This document shows, piece by piece, positions 35,034 to 43,737 of a stretch of 64,000 nt of DNA. The notes below the pieces were generated by a model. It did no database searches, was not told the DNA's origin, and was given only the letters and a program-made list of their open reading frames with translations. Source of the DNA: Neoroseomonas marina (GTDB taxonomy: Bacteria; Pseudomonadota; Alphaproteobacteria; Acetobacterales; Acetobacteraceae); the NCBI RefSeq assembly GCF_012927745.1, contig NZ_JABBKX010000005.1, positions 62,001 to 126,000 on the forward strand, given 5' to 3'. The position numbers and the translations under genes were made by a program. The first letter of the stretch is position 1; every line of letters begins with the position of its first letter.

Positions 35034-35204
35034 CTACTCGTCCTTCTTCCAGCGCCAGAGCACGATGATGCCGACGACGCAGACGAGGACGACGGTCGAG
35101 AGCATGCCCTGGACCACGCCGAAGTTGGGCGAATCCTCGGCGACGAAGAGCGCTGCGACGGCGCCGCCGGCCGCGAGCAGGATTCGGACCACGAGGTTGA
35201 TCAT
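35034..35204 (-). CDS. Small two-span membrane protein (56 aa)
   Basis: The 56-aa product has two hydrophobic segments (VVRILLAAGGAVAALFV and LSTVVLVCVVGIIVLW) and a basic end (RWKKDE). Its ATG overlaps the stop of the DUF1003 gene (ATGA), so it is coupled to it. AAGGGGGG precedes it. I do not recognise a family. Confidence 0.75.
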   Translation of the reverse strand: MINLVVRILLAAGGAVAALFVAEDSPNFGVVQGMLSTVVLVCVVGIIVLWRWKKDE

Positions 35205-35734
35205 GCCGCGCCCCCCTTGGTTTCCAGCGATTCGATCCGCGCCAGCGCGGCCTTGAGCAAATGGGTCAGTTCGATCAGCTCGCGCTCGCGCATCAGGTCG
35301 ATCTTCTCGTGCAGCAGGGCGATCTCCGCTTCGGCGCGGATATTGACCTGATAATCGGCCAGGGCGCGGTCGCGGTCGATATCCGCCTGGCGATTCTGGC
35401 TCATCATGATGACCGGGGCCGTGTAGGCGGCCTGGAAGGACAGCAGCAGATTCAGCAGGATGAAGGGATAGGGATCCCAGGCGCCACCGCCGAAGATCGC
35501 GTTCCCGGTGATCCATGCGGTGATCAGCCCGGTCTGGACGATGATGAACCGCCAGGACCCGACGGTCGACGCCACGGCATCGGCCAGGACGGCGCCGAGC
35601 GGCACCCGAGGCGCGGGCCCCAGGCCGCGGCGCCGCCGGCGCGCGAGGTGGATCGCCGCACGCAGGTGGCGTCGATAGGCATTGCCGCGTTGGCGGGCGG
35701 CTCCAGGAACGGCGGGGACGGCAGGCTGGGTCAT
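35201..35734 (-). CDS. DUF1003 family membrane protein
   Basis: The 177-aa protein matches DUF1003, with two spans around GSWRFIIVQTGLITAWI and WDPYPFILLNLLLSFQAAYTAPVIMMSQNRQ. A C-terminal helix rich in Glu/Leu (EIALLHEKIDLMRERELIEL) can form a coiled coil. Function unknown. The N-terminal 40 residues are basic and cytoplasmic. GAGGAG six bases before the ATG at 35734 decides the start. It is coupled to the 56-aa membrane protein gene. Confidence 0.88.
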   Translation of the reverse strand: MTQPAVPAVPGAARQRGNAYRRHLRAAIHLARRRRRGLGPAPRVPLGAVLADAVASTVGSWRFIIVQTGLITAWITGNAIFGGGAWDPYPFILLNLLLSFQAAYTAPVIMMSQNRQADIDRDRALADYQVNIRAEAEIALLHEKIDLMRERELIELTHLLKAALARIESLETKGGAA

Positions 35735-35789
35735 CGCGACTCCTCGTCGCCTTGTGGTCCGGCAGCCTGGAACCGGGGGCGCCTTCCAC

Positions 35790-36542
35790 TCAATGGCTGG
35801 ATCGCAGCGTGCCACCGTCGACGTGGATGACCTGCCCGGTGATGTAGCGGGCGCGCGGGGAGCAGAGGAAGGCGACGAGAACCGCAAGGTCCTCCGGTTC
35901 CCCGATATAACCGACCGGCACCTCCGTCTCGGCCCAGGCGCGCTGCGATTCGGGCGTCGGCATGATGCGGGTGTCGATCTGTTCGGAATGGAGACGGCCG
36001 GGCGGGACGCAGTTCACCGTGATCCCGTCCTTGCCCAGCACCCGCGACAGGGCCTTCGACCAGATGTGCACCGCGCCGTTGGGGGCATTGGCGGGGTTGA
36101 TGGAAAAGGGTTCGTCCGTGCCGGTGAGGCTGACGATGCGGCCCCACTTGCGCGCCTGCATGGCCGGGACGAGGGCATGGGCGATGCGGCGCCCGGCCTC
36201 GAAGTTCAGCAGCATCGCCTCCTGCCAGACCGCGTCGTCGCCGAGGTCGGGCTGCGGGCGCGATCCGCCGGCATTGTTCACCAGGATGTCACAGCAGCCG
36301 AAATGACCGAGCACCGCATCGCGGATCCGCGGCGCGGCGTCGGAGGCGGTGATGTCCTGCTCGACGACGAAGGGCGTCGCGGACGCCGGGAGTTCCGCGG
36401 CGAGCTCCTCCAGCAAGGGGCGTCGGCGCGCCAGGATGGCGAGCCGGCAGCCCTCGGCCGCCAGCATCTTCGCGATCGCCCGGCCAAGCCCCGCGGAGGC
36501 GCCGGTGACGAGCGCCACCTTGCCGGTCAGTTGAAGGTCCAT
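35790..36542 (-). CDS. Short-chain dehydrogenase/reductase with altered active site
   Basis: The 250-aa SDR has the cofactor motif TGASAGLG and the NNAGG motif. The Ser is in IVSLTGTDE and the Lys in HIWSK. In classical SDRs the active site is Tyr-x3-Lys. Here the Tyr position is His (AVHIWSK), so normal proton transfer is doubtful unless this subfamily uses His. The substrate-loop motif [16 protein letters not shown] and the end [12 protein letters not shown] are typical. It could still be an active ketoacyl-type reductase. It is a single-gene unit. Confidence 0.88.
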   Translation of the reverse strand: MDLQLTGKVALVTGASAGLGRAIAKMLAAEGCRLAILARRRPLLEELAAELPASATPFVVEQDITASDAAPRIRDAVLGHFGCCDILVNNAGGSRPQPDLGDDAVWQEAMLLNFEAGRRIAHALVPAMQARKWGRIVSLTGTDEPFSINPANAPNGAVHIWSKALSRVLGKDGITVNCVPPGRLHSEQIDTRIMPTPESQRAWAETEVPVGYIGEPEDLAVLVAFLCSPRARYITGQVIHVDGGTLRSSH

Positions 36543-36623
36543 GCCTGCGCTCCCGTTCCATGCGGGACGCAGGCTCGCATGCGGCGGCCGCCGGCGCGAC
36601 GGGGGTCGCGACGGCCGCGGCGG

Positions 36624-37055
36624 TCAGGCGGCGGTGACGAAGGCGCGGAGCGACTCCGCTTCCTCCTCGGCCTGGGCGATGCGGGCCTTCACCAGGTCCC
36701 CGATCGAGACCATGCCGGCAAGCCGGCCATGATCCATCACCGGCAGATGCCGGCACCGGTGGTTGGTCATGATGGCGAGCGCCTCGGCCACCGAGGTGGC
36801 CGGCGCCGCGGTGACCAGGTCGGCGGTCATCAGGTCCCGCGCCGTCCGGGCCAGGGCGGACGTGCCTTCGCGCGCCACGGCGCGGACGATGTCGCGTTCG
36901 CTGACGATGCCGAGAACGGCGCCGTCCTGGTCGCGCACCAGCGCCGCACCGATGCGGTGCTGCGCGAGCGACTGGGCGATCGAGGTGGCGTCCTCCCCGG
37001 GACCGACCGAGAAGACGTCGCTGCCCTTGTGACGCAGGATGGACTGGATGGTCAT
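36624..37055 (-). CDS. CBS-domain pair protein
   Basis: The 143-aa protein consists of two CBS motifs. The first runs over residues about 10-65 (IGAALVRDQDGAVLGIVSERDIVRAV) and the second over about 75-130 (HRCRHLPVMDHGRLAGMVSIGDLVKA). CBS pairs bind adenine nucleotides or S-adenosyl compounds and act as sensors. Nothing around it names a partner. GGGAGGG before the ATG at 37055 fixes the start. Confidence 0.9.
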   Translation of the reverse strand: MTIQSILRHKGSDVFSVGPGEDATSIAQSLAQHRIGAALVRDQDGAVLGIVSERDIVRAVAREGTSALARTARDLMTADLVTAAPATSVAEALAIMTNHRCRHLPVMDHGRLAGMVSIGDLVKARIAQAEEEAESLRAFVTAA

Positions 37056-37229
37056 GCACGCACCCTCCCTGCTCCGCCGCGGGCCGGGGGGCCCGCAGGG
37101 GCGCGGCAACGGGGCCCGCCGGGAGGTCCGTCTCGCGATGGGTCCGGCACCACCCGTCCGCGCAACCGATGCGCGAGCGTGCCAGGGGGGCGGCGCGCGA
37201 TGCAAGGAAGAAGCGTGGAACCTCGCGGA

Positions 37230-37475
37230 TCAATGAAGCGCGGCGAACCACGGGACGGCGCGGCGCGCGGCGGCCTCCGCCTCGGCGCGCGTCGCGAAGA
37301 CGGCCGAGGAGAACCAGGCGACCGGCGTCCAGGCGCCGGCATCCTCGGGATCGCGGCGGAACTCCTCGAAGCCGAAGGTGCCGTCCGGGCGCAGGAAGAC
37401 GTCGATGCAGCGATTGCCCTCGGCCGTCTCGATGCTGGCGAGCACGACCCAGGATCGGTCGATGCGGCGCGACAT
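37230..37475 (-). CDS. Small protein coupled to the NdvA-like exporter (81 aa)
   Basis: The 81-aa product has an alternating strand-rich N-terminus (RSWVVLASIETAEGNRCIDVFLRPDG) followed by FGFEEFRRDPEDAG and an alanine-rich helix, with no membrane span. It starts within the stop of the exporter gene (TGATG), so translation is coupled. I do not recognise the family. A role near the exporter is only suggested by position. Confidence 0.75.
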   Translation of the reverse strand: MSRRIDRSWVVLASIETAEGNRCIDVFLRPDGTFGFEEFRRDPEDAGAWTPVAWFSSAVFATRAEAEAAARRAVPWFAALH

Positions 37476-39241
37476 CAATGCGCCGGCGCCGCCCCGCCCG
37501 CGAGCTGCGTGCGGACCAGTTCCGCGAAGCGGCCGCCCTGGGCGACCAGCTCGGCGAAGGGCCCGCGCTCGGCGATGCGGCCGCCGTCGAAGACCAGGAT
37601 CTCGTCGGCCTCCCGCACGGTCGACAGGCGGTGGGCGATGATGAAGGTGGTGCGGCCGGCCATCAGGGCGGCGAGCGCCTTCTGCACCCGCGCTTCCGTC
37701 GCGGCGTCGAGCGCCGAGGTCGCCTCGTCCAGGATCAGCACGGGCGGGTTCTTGATCAGGGCCCGCGCGATGGCGAGGCGCTGCCGCTGGCCGCCCGAGA
37801 GGTTCGACCCGCGTTCCCCCACCACGGTGTCGTAGCCCTGGGGCTGGCGGAGGATGAAGTCGTGCGCCTCGGCCTGGCGGCAGGCTTCCTCGATCTCGGC
37901 CTGGGTAGCCTCGGGGCGGCCGACCAGCAGGTTCTCCCGGATGGTGCGGCTGAACAGCATGGATTCCTGGAACACCACGCCGATGTTGCGGCGCAGCGAT
38001 TCCAGGCTGATCTCGCGCAGATCGTGCCCGTCCAGCGTGATGCGCCCGTCGACCGGGTCCCACAGCCGCTGCAGCAGCGCCATGGCGGTCGACTTGCCGG
38101 CGCCGGTCTGGCCGACCAGCGCGATCGTCTTGCCCGGCGACGCCGCGAAAGTGACCTCCCGCAGGATGGGTGGGCCGCCGGGATAGGCGAAGCCCACGCC
38201 TTCGAAGGCGACCTGGCCGGTGGCGCGGCCGACATCGATGGCCGCCGGCGCCTCCGGCACCGTCGAGCGGGCGTCGAGCACCTGGAACAGCTCCTCGATG
38301 CGCGGCTGCACGAAGACCATGTGGGAGACGAAGCCGATTGCGCTTTCGAGCCGCCCGATCAGCAGCGTCGCGAACCCCATGAAGGAGACGATCTCGCCGA
38401 CGCTCGCCTGGCCGTGCACATGCAGAACGGTGCCGAGCACGAAGATCGCGATGACGCAGATGGTGGATGCGGCCCGCGTCAGCACGGCCACGATCGCCCA
38501 CCAGTTCAGCACCGGGAACTGGTGGTCGAGCACCTGGCGGATGATGTCGCCGAACATCCGCGCCTCGGAGCTCAGGCGGGTGAAGGACTGCACCACCACG
38601 ACGTTGGACAGCGCGTCCTGCGCATTGCCGGCGAGGCGCGAATGGAACTGTTCCACCTGCGCCTGCGCGTCCTGCGTGCGCCGGATGACGACGGCGGCGA
38701 CGACCACGAAGACCACCACGAGCATCATCAGCAGCAGGCCGAGCCGCCAGTTCATCACCAGAGTCAGCGGCAGCAGCACGATCAGCGAGACGAAGGTGAT
38801 GATGTGTTCGCGGAAGAAGCCGAGCCACAGGCCGAACAGGTTGTCCGTGCCCACCAGCATGATCTTCATCAGCCGGCCCGACTGCGTGTCCCCGTGGAAG
38901 GACAGCGGCAGGGCGAGCACGTGCTGGAAATACTCGTGCATCACCTTGAGCCGGTTGCGATGCGCCATCCGGTCGGCGAACAGGCCCACCGCGACATTCG
39001 CCCCGATGCTCGCGAGGCCCACCACGGCCCAGACGCCGAGCAGCGTCGTCGCCTCGGACCAGAGCAGCGTCGGCTCCATGCGTTCCGAGCGGGCGAGCAG
39101 ATCGACCACCCGGCCGAACAGCACCGGTTCGAGGAACTGAAGGCCGGCGAGCGCGAGCGCGGCCACCGCGAGCCCGGCCGCCATCGGCCGGTCGCTGCCG
39201 AGCATCCAGAGCACGCGGCCATACAGCCTGAGGAAACCCAT
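37475..39241 (-). CDS. NdvA-like ABC exporter (ATP-binding/permease half-transporter)
   Basis: The 588-aa protein has six spans (residues about 15-300) and a C-terminal ATPase: Walker A GQTGAGKS near residue 380, signature LSGGQRQRLAIA near 484, Walker B VLILDEATSALD near 502, and the H-loop AHRLST. The membrane part aligns with NdvA/ChvA, the cyclic beta-1,2-glucan exporter, over motifs such as ETLFGLWL-like DNLFGLWLGFFREH and YPVL-like QFPVLNWWAI. It works as a dimer. No glucan synthase (NdvB) is nearby, so substrate assignment is tentative. Confidence 0.88.
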   Translation of the reverse strand: MGFLRLYGRVLWMLGSDRPMAAGLAVAALALAGLQFLEPVLFGRVVDLLARSERMEPTLLWSEATTLLGVWAVVGLASIGANVAVGLFADRMAHRNRLKVMHEYFQHVLALPLSFHGDTQSGRLMKIMLVGTDNLFGLWLGFFREHIITFVSLIVLLPLTLVMNWRLGLLLMMLVVVFVVVAAVVIRRTQDAQAQVEQFHSRLAGNAQDALSNVVVVQSFTRLSSEARMFGDIIRQVLDHQFPVLNWWAIVAVLTRAASTICVIAIFVLGTVLHVHGQASVGEIVSFMGFATLLIGRLESAIGFVSHMVFVQPRIEELFQVLDARSTVPEAPAAIDVGRATGQVAFEGVGFAYPGGPPILREVTFAASPGKTIALVGQTGAGKSTAMALLQRLWDPVDGRITLDGHDLREISLESLRRNIGVVFQESMLFSRTIRENLLVGRPEATQAEIEEACRQAEAHDFILRQPQGYDTVVGERGSNLSGGQRQRLAIARALIKNPPVLILDEATSALDAATEARVQKALAALMAGRTTFIIAHRLSTVREADEILVFDGGRIAERGPFAELVAQGGRFAELVRTQLAGGAAPAH

Positions 39242-39391
39242 CCCGCTGCGACTCCCCCTGCCCCCCCGGGGCCCGGCGCAGACTAGTCGGGACGGCCGAT
39301 CCAGGCGAGGTTGAACGCGACGCCGCGGCAGGTCAGTTTGGGACGTTCGTCAACGGGCCGCGATGCGGTCCGCCGGGAGGAGAAGACAAGA

Positions 39392-40381
39392 ATGATCGAC
39401 CGCCGTGCCCTGATGGGTGCCCTCGCCCTTGCCCCGCTCGCGCGTCCCGCCCTCGGGCAGGCCTGGCCCTCGCGCCCGGTGCGCCTCGTCGTCGGATTCC
39501 CGCCAGGCGGCACGACCGACCTCGCCGCGCGCGTGATGGTGGAACCGCTCACGCAGCGGCTCGGGCAGCCGGTTGTGGTGGAGAACCGGCCGGGCGGATC
39601 GGGCGGGAACATCGGCGCGGACGTCGTCGCGAAATCCGACCCGGACGGCTACACGCTGCTGATGCAGACCGTCTCCTCGGGGGCGATCAATTTCGGGCTG
39701 TATGGCGCGCGCATGCCGCACCGGCCCGAGGACCTCGCCGGCGCGGCGCTGGTCGTGAAGGTGCCCAACGCGATCTTCGTGAACAACAATCTGCCGGTGC
39801 GGACGCTGCGCGAACTGGTGGACCTGGCGAAGCGGCAGCCGGGCAAGCTCAACATCGGCTCCTCGGGCGTCGGCACCTCGCTGCACATGACGGGCGAGCT
39901 GCTGAAGCAGGCGGCGGACATCGACCTCACCCACGTGCCCTTCCGCGGCGCCGGCCCGATGATCCAGGAGATCATCGCCGGGCGCGTCGAGGTCGGCGTG
40001 GACAACCTGCCCTCGGTCATCGGGCATCTGCGCGACGGGCGGCTGCGGCCGCTCGCGGTGACGACCGCGACGCGCACGCCGGCGCTGCCCGACGTGCCGA
40101 CCACCGCCGAGGCCGGCTTCCCCGCGGTCGAGGCAACCGCCTGGTTCGGCATCTGCGCCCCGGCGCGCACGCCACGCCCGGTCATCGACCGCGTCGCCCA
40201 GGCGGTGAACCAGTCCCTGGCCGACCCCGCGGTCTGGTCGAAGATGGCCGACCTGGGCGGCATGAAGCCGGACCTGACGCCGGACGGCTTTTCCACGCCG
40301 GCGACCTTCGACACCTTCATCCGCGCCGAGATCGCGAAGTGGGGCGAGGTCGTCCGCCGCGGCAACATCACCGTCGACTGA
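39392..40381 (+). CDS. Bug/TctC-family periplasmic receptor (second in window)
   Basis: The 329-aa receptor has a signal peptide (MIDRRALMGALALAP...ALGQA) and Bug motifs RLVVGFPPGGTTD, VVENRPGGSGG, DPDGYTLLMQT and VDLTHVPFRG-like DLTHVPFRGAGP. GGGAGGAGAAG before the ATG at 39392 fixes the start. No tctA or tctB is adjacent, so it must use a permease elsewhere. It is followed at once by a small CBU_0592-like membrane gene and a third Bug gene. Confidence 0.9.
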   Translation: MIDRRALMGALALAPLARPALGQAWPSRPVRLVVGFPPGGTTDLAARVMVEPLTQRLGQPVVVENRPGGSGGNIGADVVAKSDPDGYTLLMQTVSSGAINFGLYGARMPHRPEDLAGAALVVKVPNAIFVNNNLPVRTLRELVDLAKRQPGKLNIGSSGVGTSLHMTGELLKQAADIDLTHVPFRGAGPMIQEIIAGRVEVGVDNLPSVIGHLRDGRLRPLAVTTATRTPALPDVPTTAEAGFPAVEATAWFGICAPARTPRPVIDRVAQAVNQSLADPAVWSKMADLGGMKPDLTPDGFSTPATFDTFIRAEIAKWGEVVRRGNITVD

Positions 40382-40385
40382 CGGC

Positions 40386-40673
40386 GTGACGCTGGTCGAT
40401 GCGGTGGGCACGACGGGGACGCTCCTCGTCGTGCTGGCCTATCTCGGCACGCAGTTGCGCGCGCTGGACGCGGCCGGGCTTGCTTTCCCGGTCGTGAACC
40501 TGATCGGATCGCTGCTAATCACCGTCTCGCTGTGGGTGAACTTCAACCTCGCCTCGGCGCTGATGGAGGGGTTCTGGATCGCAATCAGCCTGTTCGGCAT
40601 CGCGCGCTGGGCGCGCGAGAGACAGCAGGCGCGCGGCGGCAATCGTTGCCAATCGCCCCCCGCCGGGGCGTGA
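40386..40673 (+). CDS. CBU_0592-like small membrane protein (95 aa)
   Basis: The GTG-started 95-aa protein has about three hydrophobic segments: VDAVGTTGTLLVVLAYLGTQL, FPVVNLIGSLLITVSLW and FWIAISLFGIARW. This pattern resembles the small membrane family named after CBU_0592, of unknown function. It lies five bases after one Bug gene and 44 bases before another, which suggests co-transcription with them. Confidence 0.75.
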   Translation: MTLVDAVGTTGTLLVVLAYLGTQLRALDAAGLAFPVVNLIGSLLITVSLWVNFNLASALMEGFWIAISLFGIARWARERQQARGGNRCQSPPAGA

Positions 40674-40717
40674 TGGAGCAAAGCCGGGCAATCCGGCCGC
40701 CAAGGGAAGGAAACATC

Positions 40718-41710
40718 GTGACGATCACCCGCCGTACGGCATTCGCCGCCGTCTCCGCTGCGCTCGCCGCGCCGCGCCTCGCCTCCGCGCAGGGCTTCCC
40801 GTCGCGCCCGATCCGCATCGTCATTCCGTTCACCCCGGCGGGCACGACCGACCTCGTCGGGCGGCTGACGGCCGAGATGCTGGGACGGCGGCTCAACCAC
40901 CAGGTGGTGGTCGACAACCGGCCCGGCGCCTCGGGCAATGTCGGCGGCGAGTTCGTCGCGCGCAGCGAGGCCGATGGCCACACGCTGCTGCTGACGACGA
41001 TCGGCACCGGCGCGATCAACTTCGCCGTCTTCCGCGACCGCATGCCCTACAAGCCGGAGGACCTCGCCGCCGTCGGGCTGATGACGCGCGTGCCGAACGT
41101 GCTGATGGCGGCCAACAACACGAACATCCGGTCGGTCGCCGACCTGGTGCGCGAGGCCCGTGCGCGGCCGGGACAGATCAACTACGGGACGGCGGGCATC
41201 GCGACCTCGCCGCACGTCGTCGTCGAGCAGCTGCGCCTCGCGACCAACATCGACATCACGCATGTGCCCTACCGCGGATCGGCGCCCATGCTGACCGAGA
41301 TGGTGGCCGAGCGGATCGAGATCGGGATGGACAACATCCCCTCCGCGCTGACCTTCATCCGCGACGGGAAGATCCGCGCCATCGCGACCACGGGCGCGCA
41401 GCGCAATCCCTCCCTGCCCGACGTGCCGACGGTCGCCGAGCAGGGCCTGCCGGGCTTCGAGGCGACGGCCTGGTTCGGCGTGCTCGCCCCGGCGGCGACG
41501 CCGGCGCCGGTGGTGCGGAAACTGGGCGCGGAGCTCAATGCCATCGCGCTCGACCCGGCGTTCCGCCAGCGCATGGAGGCCCTCGGCGCGGAACCCCCGC
41601 GGCTGACGCCGGACGGCGGCACCAGTCCCGAGACCTTCGCCGCGTTCCTGCGCGCGGAGATCGCGAAATGGGCCGACGTCGTCACCCGCGCCAATGTGCG
41701 GGTGGAGTAG
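40718..41710 (+). CDS. Bug/TctC-family periplasmic receptor (third in window)
   Basis: The 330-aa receptor starts with GTG (VTITRRTAFAAV) after AAGGGAAGGAAA. It has a signal peptide ending RLASAQG and Bug motifs RIVIPFTPAGTTD, VVVDNRPGASGN and ITHVPYRGSAP. The usual PDGYT is EADGHT. It is closely related to the Bug protein at 39392 and, like it, has no permease gene next to it. The two look like an ancient duplication around the small membrane gene. Confidence 0.9.
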   Translation: MTITRRTAFAAVSAALAAPRLASAQGFPSRPIRIVIPFTPAGTTDLVGRLTAEMLGRRLNHQVVVDNRPGASGNVGGEFVARSEADGHTLLLTTIGTGAINFAVFRDRMPYKPEDLAAVGLMTRVPNVLMAANNTNIRSVADLVREARARPGQINYGTAGIATSPHVVVEQLRLATNIDITHVPYRGSAPMLTEMVAERIEIGMDNIPSALTFIRDGKIRAIATTGAQRNPSLPDVPTVAEQGLPGFEATAWFGVLAPAATPAPVVRKLGAELNAIALDPAFRQRMEALGAEPPRLTPDGGTSPETFAAFLRAEIAKWADVVTRANVRVE

Positions 41711-41739
41711 GCCGCGCAAGCGTCCGGCCGGGTAAAGCG

Positions 41740-42087
41740 CTAGGCGAGCAGGCGCGGCACGAAGAACGAGAACAGCACCGCTGCGCCCCCGAGCACGGCG
41801 AGCGCCGAATACCAGAACACCGCCGCGTCCAGTTGCTCGACGAGCCGCTTGACCACGGCGACGCCGATCATCTCGCCGATGCGCCGCGTGACGATGCGCT
41901 TCAGCAACGGGTTGCGGATGGCCTCCACCGCCTTCGCCGCGCGGGCGCGCACGCCGTCGGGCGATTCGTCGCGCAGCGCCTCGCGGAAGGGGCGGCGCAG
42001 GCGTGCGAGGGCCATCGCGAAGGCCCCGCCCAGCACCGCCGCGGCCAAGCCGAGGATCGCCACGAGAGCCGCCGCCAGATACGCCAT
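41740..42087 (-). CDS. Hypothetical protein with two terminal membrane spans (115 aa)
   Basis: The 115-aa product has an N-terminal hydrophobic helix (AALVAILGLAAAVLGGAFAMAL), a central charged helical part (RRPFREALRDESPDGVRARAAKAV), and a C-terminal span (SALAVLGGAAVLFSFFVP). GGAGA before the ATG at 42087 fixes the start, and an in-frame upstream extension has no support. Family not recognised. It converges with the Bug gene at 29 bases. Confidence 0.75.
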   Translation of the reverse strand: MAYLAAALVAILGLAAAVLGGAFAMALARLRRPFREALRDESPDGVRARAAKAVEAIRNPLLKRIVTRRIGEMIGVAVVKRLVEQLDAAVFWYSALAVLGGAAVLFSFFVPRLLA

Positions 42088-42190
42088 GTCGTCTCCGAAT
42101 CGCGCGCCGGCCCAGCCCGGCGTCGCGGCATGACACATGATGGTCTCGCCGGCGCCAGTGACCGATTTCACACCGCGTGATGCGGGGCCG

Positions 42191-43006
42191 TCAGGCGGGC
42201 AGGCCCTCGGTCACCGCGCGGATGTAGCGCGCGACGCTGTCCCGCGCGGCCTGCTTGCCGCCGCTGGGCAGCACGCGGTCCCACCAGCCGCCATAGATCG
42301 CGTCGAACTCCAGCGCATCGAGCCGCGCGCCGATGCGCGCGACCTCGGCCACGGGCAGCGGCACCCAGTTGGGAAAGGACCACATGAAGGACAGGTGCTT
42401 GCGGTCGGCCGCGACGGAAGCGATGTCGCCGGTCAGGATCGCGCCCTTGCCGGCCGACCAGTGCAGGATCGTCCCGCCGGCGAAGTGGCCGCCCAGGCGG
42501 TGCAGGGTGACGCCCGGCATGATCCCGTGCGTCTCGCCCGACCAGAAGGTGACCAGGGGATCGGGGTCCTTCACCCAGTCCCGGCTCGCCTCATGGATCA
42601 GCACCGGGCAGTCGAAGGCGCGCGCCCATGCGGTCATCGCGGTATGGAAATGCGGATGGCTGACGGCGATCGCCGCGAGCCCGCCCAGCGCCTTCACGAT
42701 CCGCACCGTCGCGGGGTCGAGCAGCGCCACGCAGTCCCACAGCACGTTGCCCGCCGGCGTGCGCAGCATCAGCGCGCGCTGCGCGATGCCGAAATCGGGG
42801 AAGACGCCGACGCCGAGCAGATCCGGCGCGACCTCCCGGAAGCCCACCGCGTGGCGCCGGCTGAGCGCCTCCATCGTCGTCCAGGCCTGGCCGGATTGCG
42901 GCACCCATTGCCGCGGATCCTCGCAGACCTCGCAGCGCGCGGGCGGCGCCGCGGAAGGCGCATACTGCGTGCCGCAGGTGACGCAGATGAAGGCGGTGCC
43001 GGTCAT
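42191..43006 (-). CDS. MBL-fold hydrolase with an N-terminal zinc-ribbon
   Basis: The 271-aa protein opens with a rubredoxin-like CVTCGTQ and CEVCEDPRQW pair (residues about 8-31). The metallo-beta-lactamase fold follows, with SHPHFHTA in place of the usual HxHxDH, LGGHFAGGT as the next His motif and ILTGDIAS as the Asp motif. The metal site is thus altered at two positions. Its ATG overlaps the stop of the ScsC-like gene (ATGA), so the two are coupled. Substrate unknown. Confidence 0.85.
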   Translation of the reverse strand: MTGTAFICVTCGTQYAPSAAPPARCEVCEDPRQWVPQSGQAWTTMEALSRRHAVGFREVAPDLLGVGVFPDFGIAQRALMLRTPAGNVLWDCVALLDPATVRIVKALGGLAAIAVSHPHFHTAMTAWARAFDCPVLIHEASRDWVKDPDPLVTFWSGETHGIMPGVTLHRLGGHFAGGTILHWSAGKGAILTGDIASVAADRKHLSFMWSFPNWVPLPVAEVARIGARLDALEFDAIYGGWWDRVLPSGGKQAARDSVARYIRAVTEGLPA

Positions 43007-43737
43007 CGCCGTCGTTCCCTTTCCGCCTGGACCAGGCGCTCGATCTGCGAGGCCGGCAGCGCGCCCGGGATCAGCGTGTCGCCGATGACGAGCGCGGGCG
43101 TGCCCTCGATCTGCAGCCTGCGGGCAAGCGCGATGTTCGTGTCGAGCCGCTGCTGGATCGCCGCGTCCTGCATGTCGCGGAACAGGCGGTTGGCGTCGAG
43201 GCCGATACGCTGCGCCTCGGCGCGGATCGCCTCGTCGGTCGGCTCGCCCCGCAGGCGCATCAGCGCGTCGTAGAATTCCGGGTACTTGCCCTGGCGCTGC
43301 GCGGCGAGCAGCGCCCGCGCGCCGACCACGCTCTGCGGCCCGAGGATCGGCAGGTCCTTCATGATGATCCGCAGGTTGCGGTCGCGGCGCAGCACCTCGG
43401 CCATCTCGCCATGGAGGCGCTTGCAGTAGGGGCAGCGGACATCGAAGAACTCGACGATCGTCACGTCCCCGCGCGGGTTGCCGCGGATGGGGTCGCCGGG
43501 CGTCTCGAACAGCGCGGCGCGCTGGGCGACGATGCCGCTGCGCTGCGCCTCGGCGCGTTCGCGTTCCTCGGCGGCCTGGATGGCGGAGAAGGCCTCGCGC
43601 AGGATGGTGGGGTCGCGGCGCAGCGCGTCGCGGATGATGTCGACGATCTCGGCGCGCTGCGCATCGGAGAAGGACTGCGCCATCGCCCGTCCGCCGAACA
43701 TCACCCCGGCCGCGGCCAGAAGGAAGCCTCGCCTCAT
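43003..43737 (-). CDS. ScsC/DsbA-like periplasmic thiol-disulfide protein
   Basis: The 244-aa protein has a signal peptide (MRRGFLLAAAG...RAMAQ). An N-terminal helical segment (residues about 22-85) resembles the trimerisation arm of ScsC. The thioredoxin-fold domain has active site CPYC in EFFDVRCPYCKRLHG and the cis-Pro loop EGTPALVIG. Such proteins isomerise or oxidise disulfides in the periplasm. The gene overlaps its neighbours on both sides by ATGA, lying between the M48 protease and the MBL gene. Confidence 0.9.
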   Translation of the reverse strand: MRRGFLLAAAGVMFGGRAMAQSFSDAQRAEIVDIIRDALRRDPTILREAFSAIQAAEERERAEAQRSGIVAQRAALFETPGDPIRGNPRGDVTIVEFFDVRCPYCKRLHGEMAEVLRRDRNLRIIMKDLPILGPQSVVGARALLAAQRQGKYPEFYDALMRLRGEPTDEAIRAEAQRIGLDANRLFRDMQDAAIQQRLDTNIALARRLQIEGTPALVIGDTLIPGALPASQIERLVQAERERRR

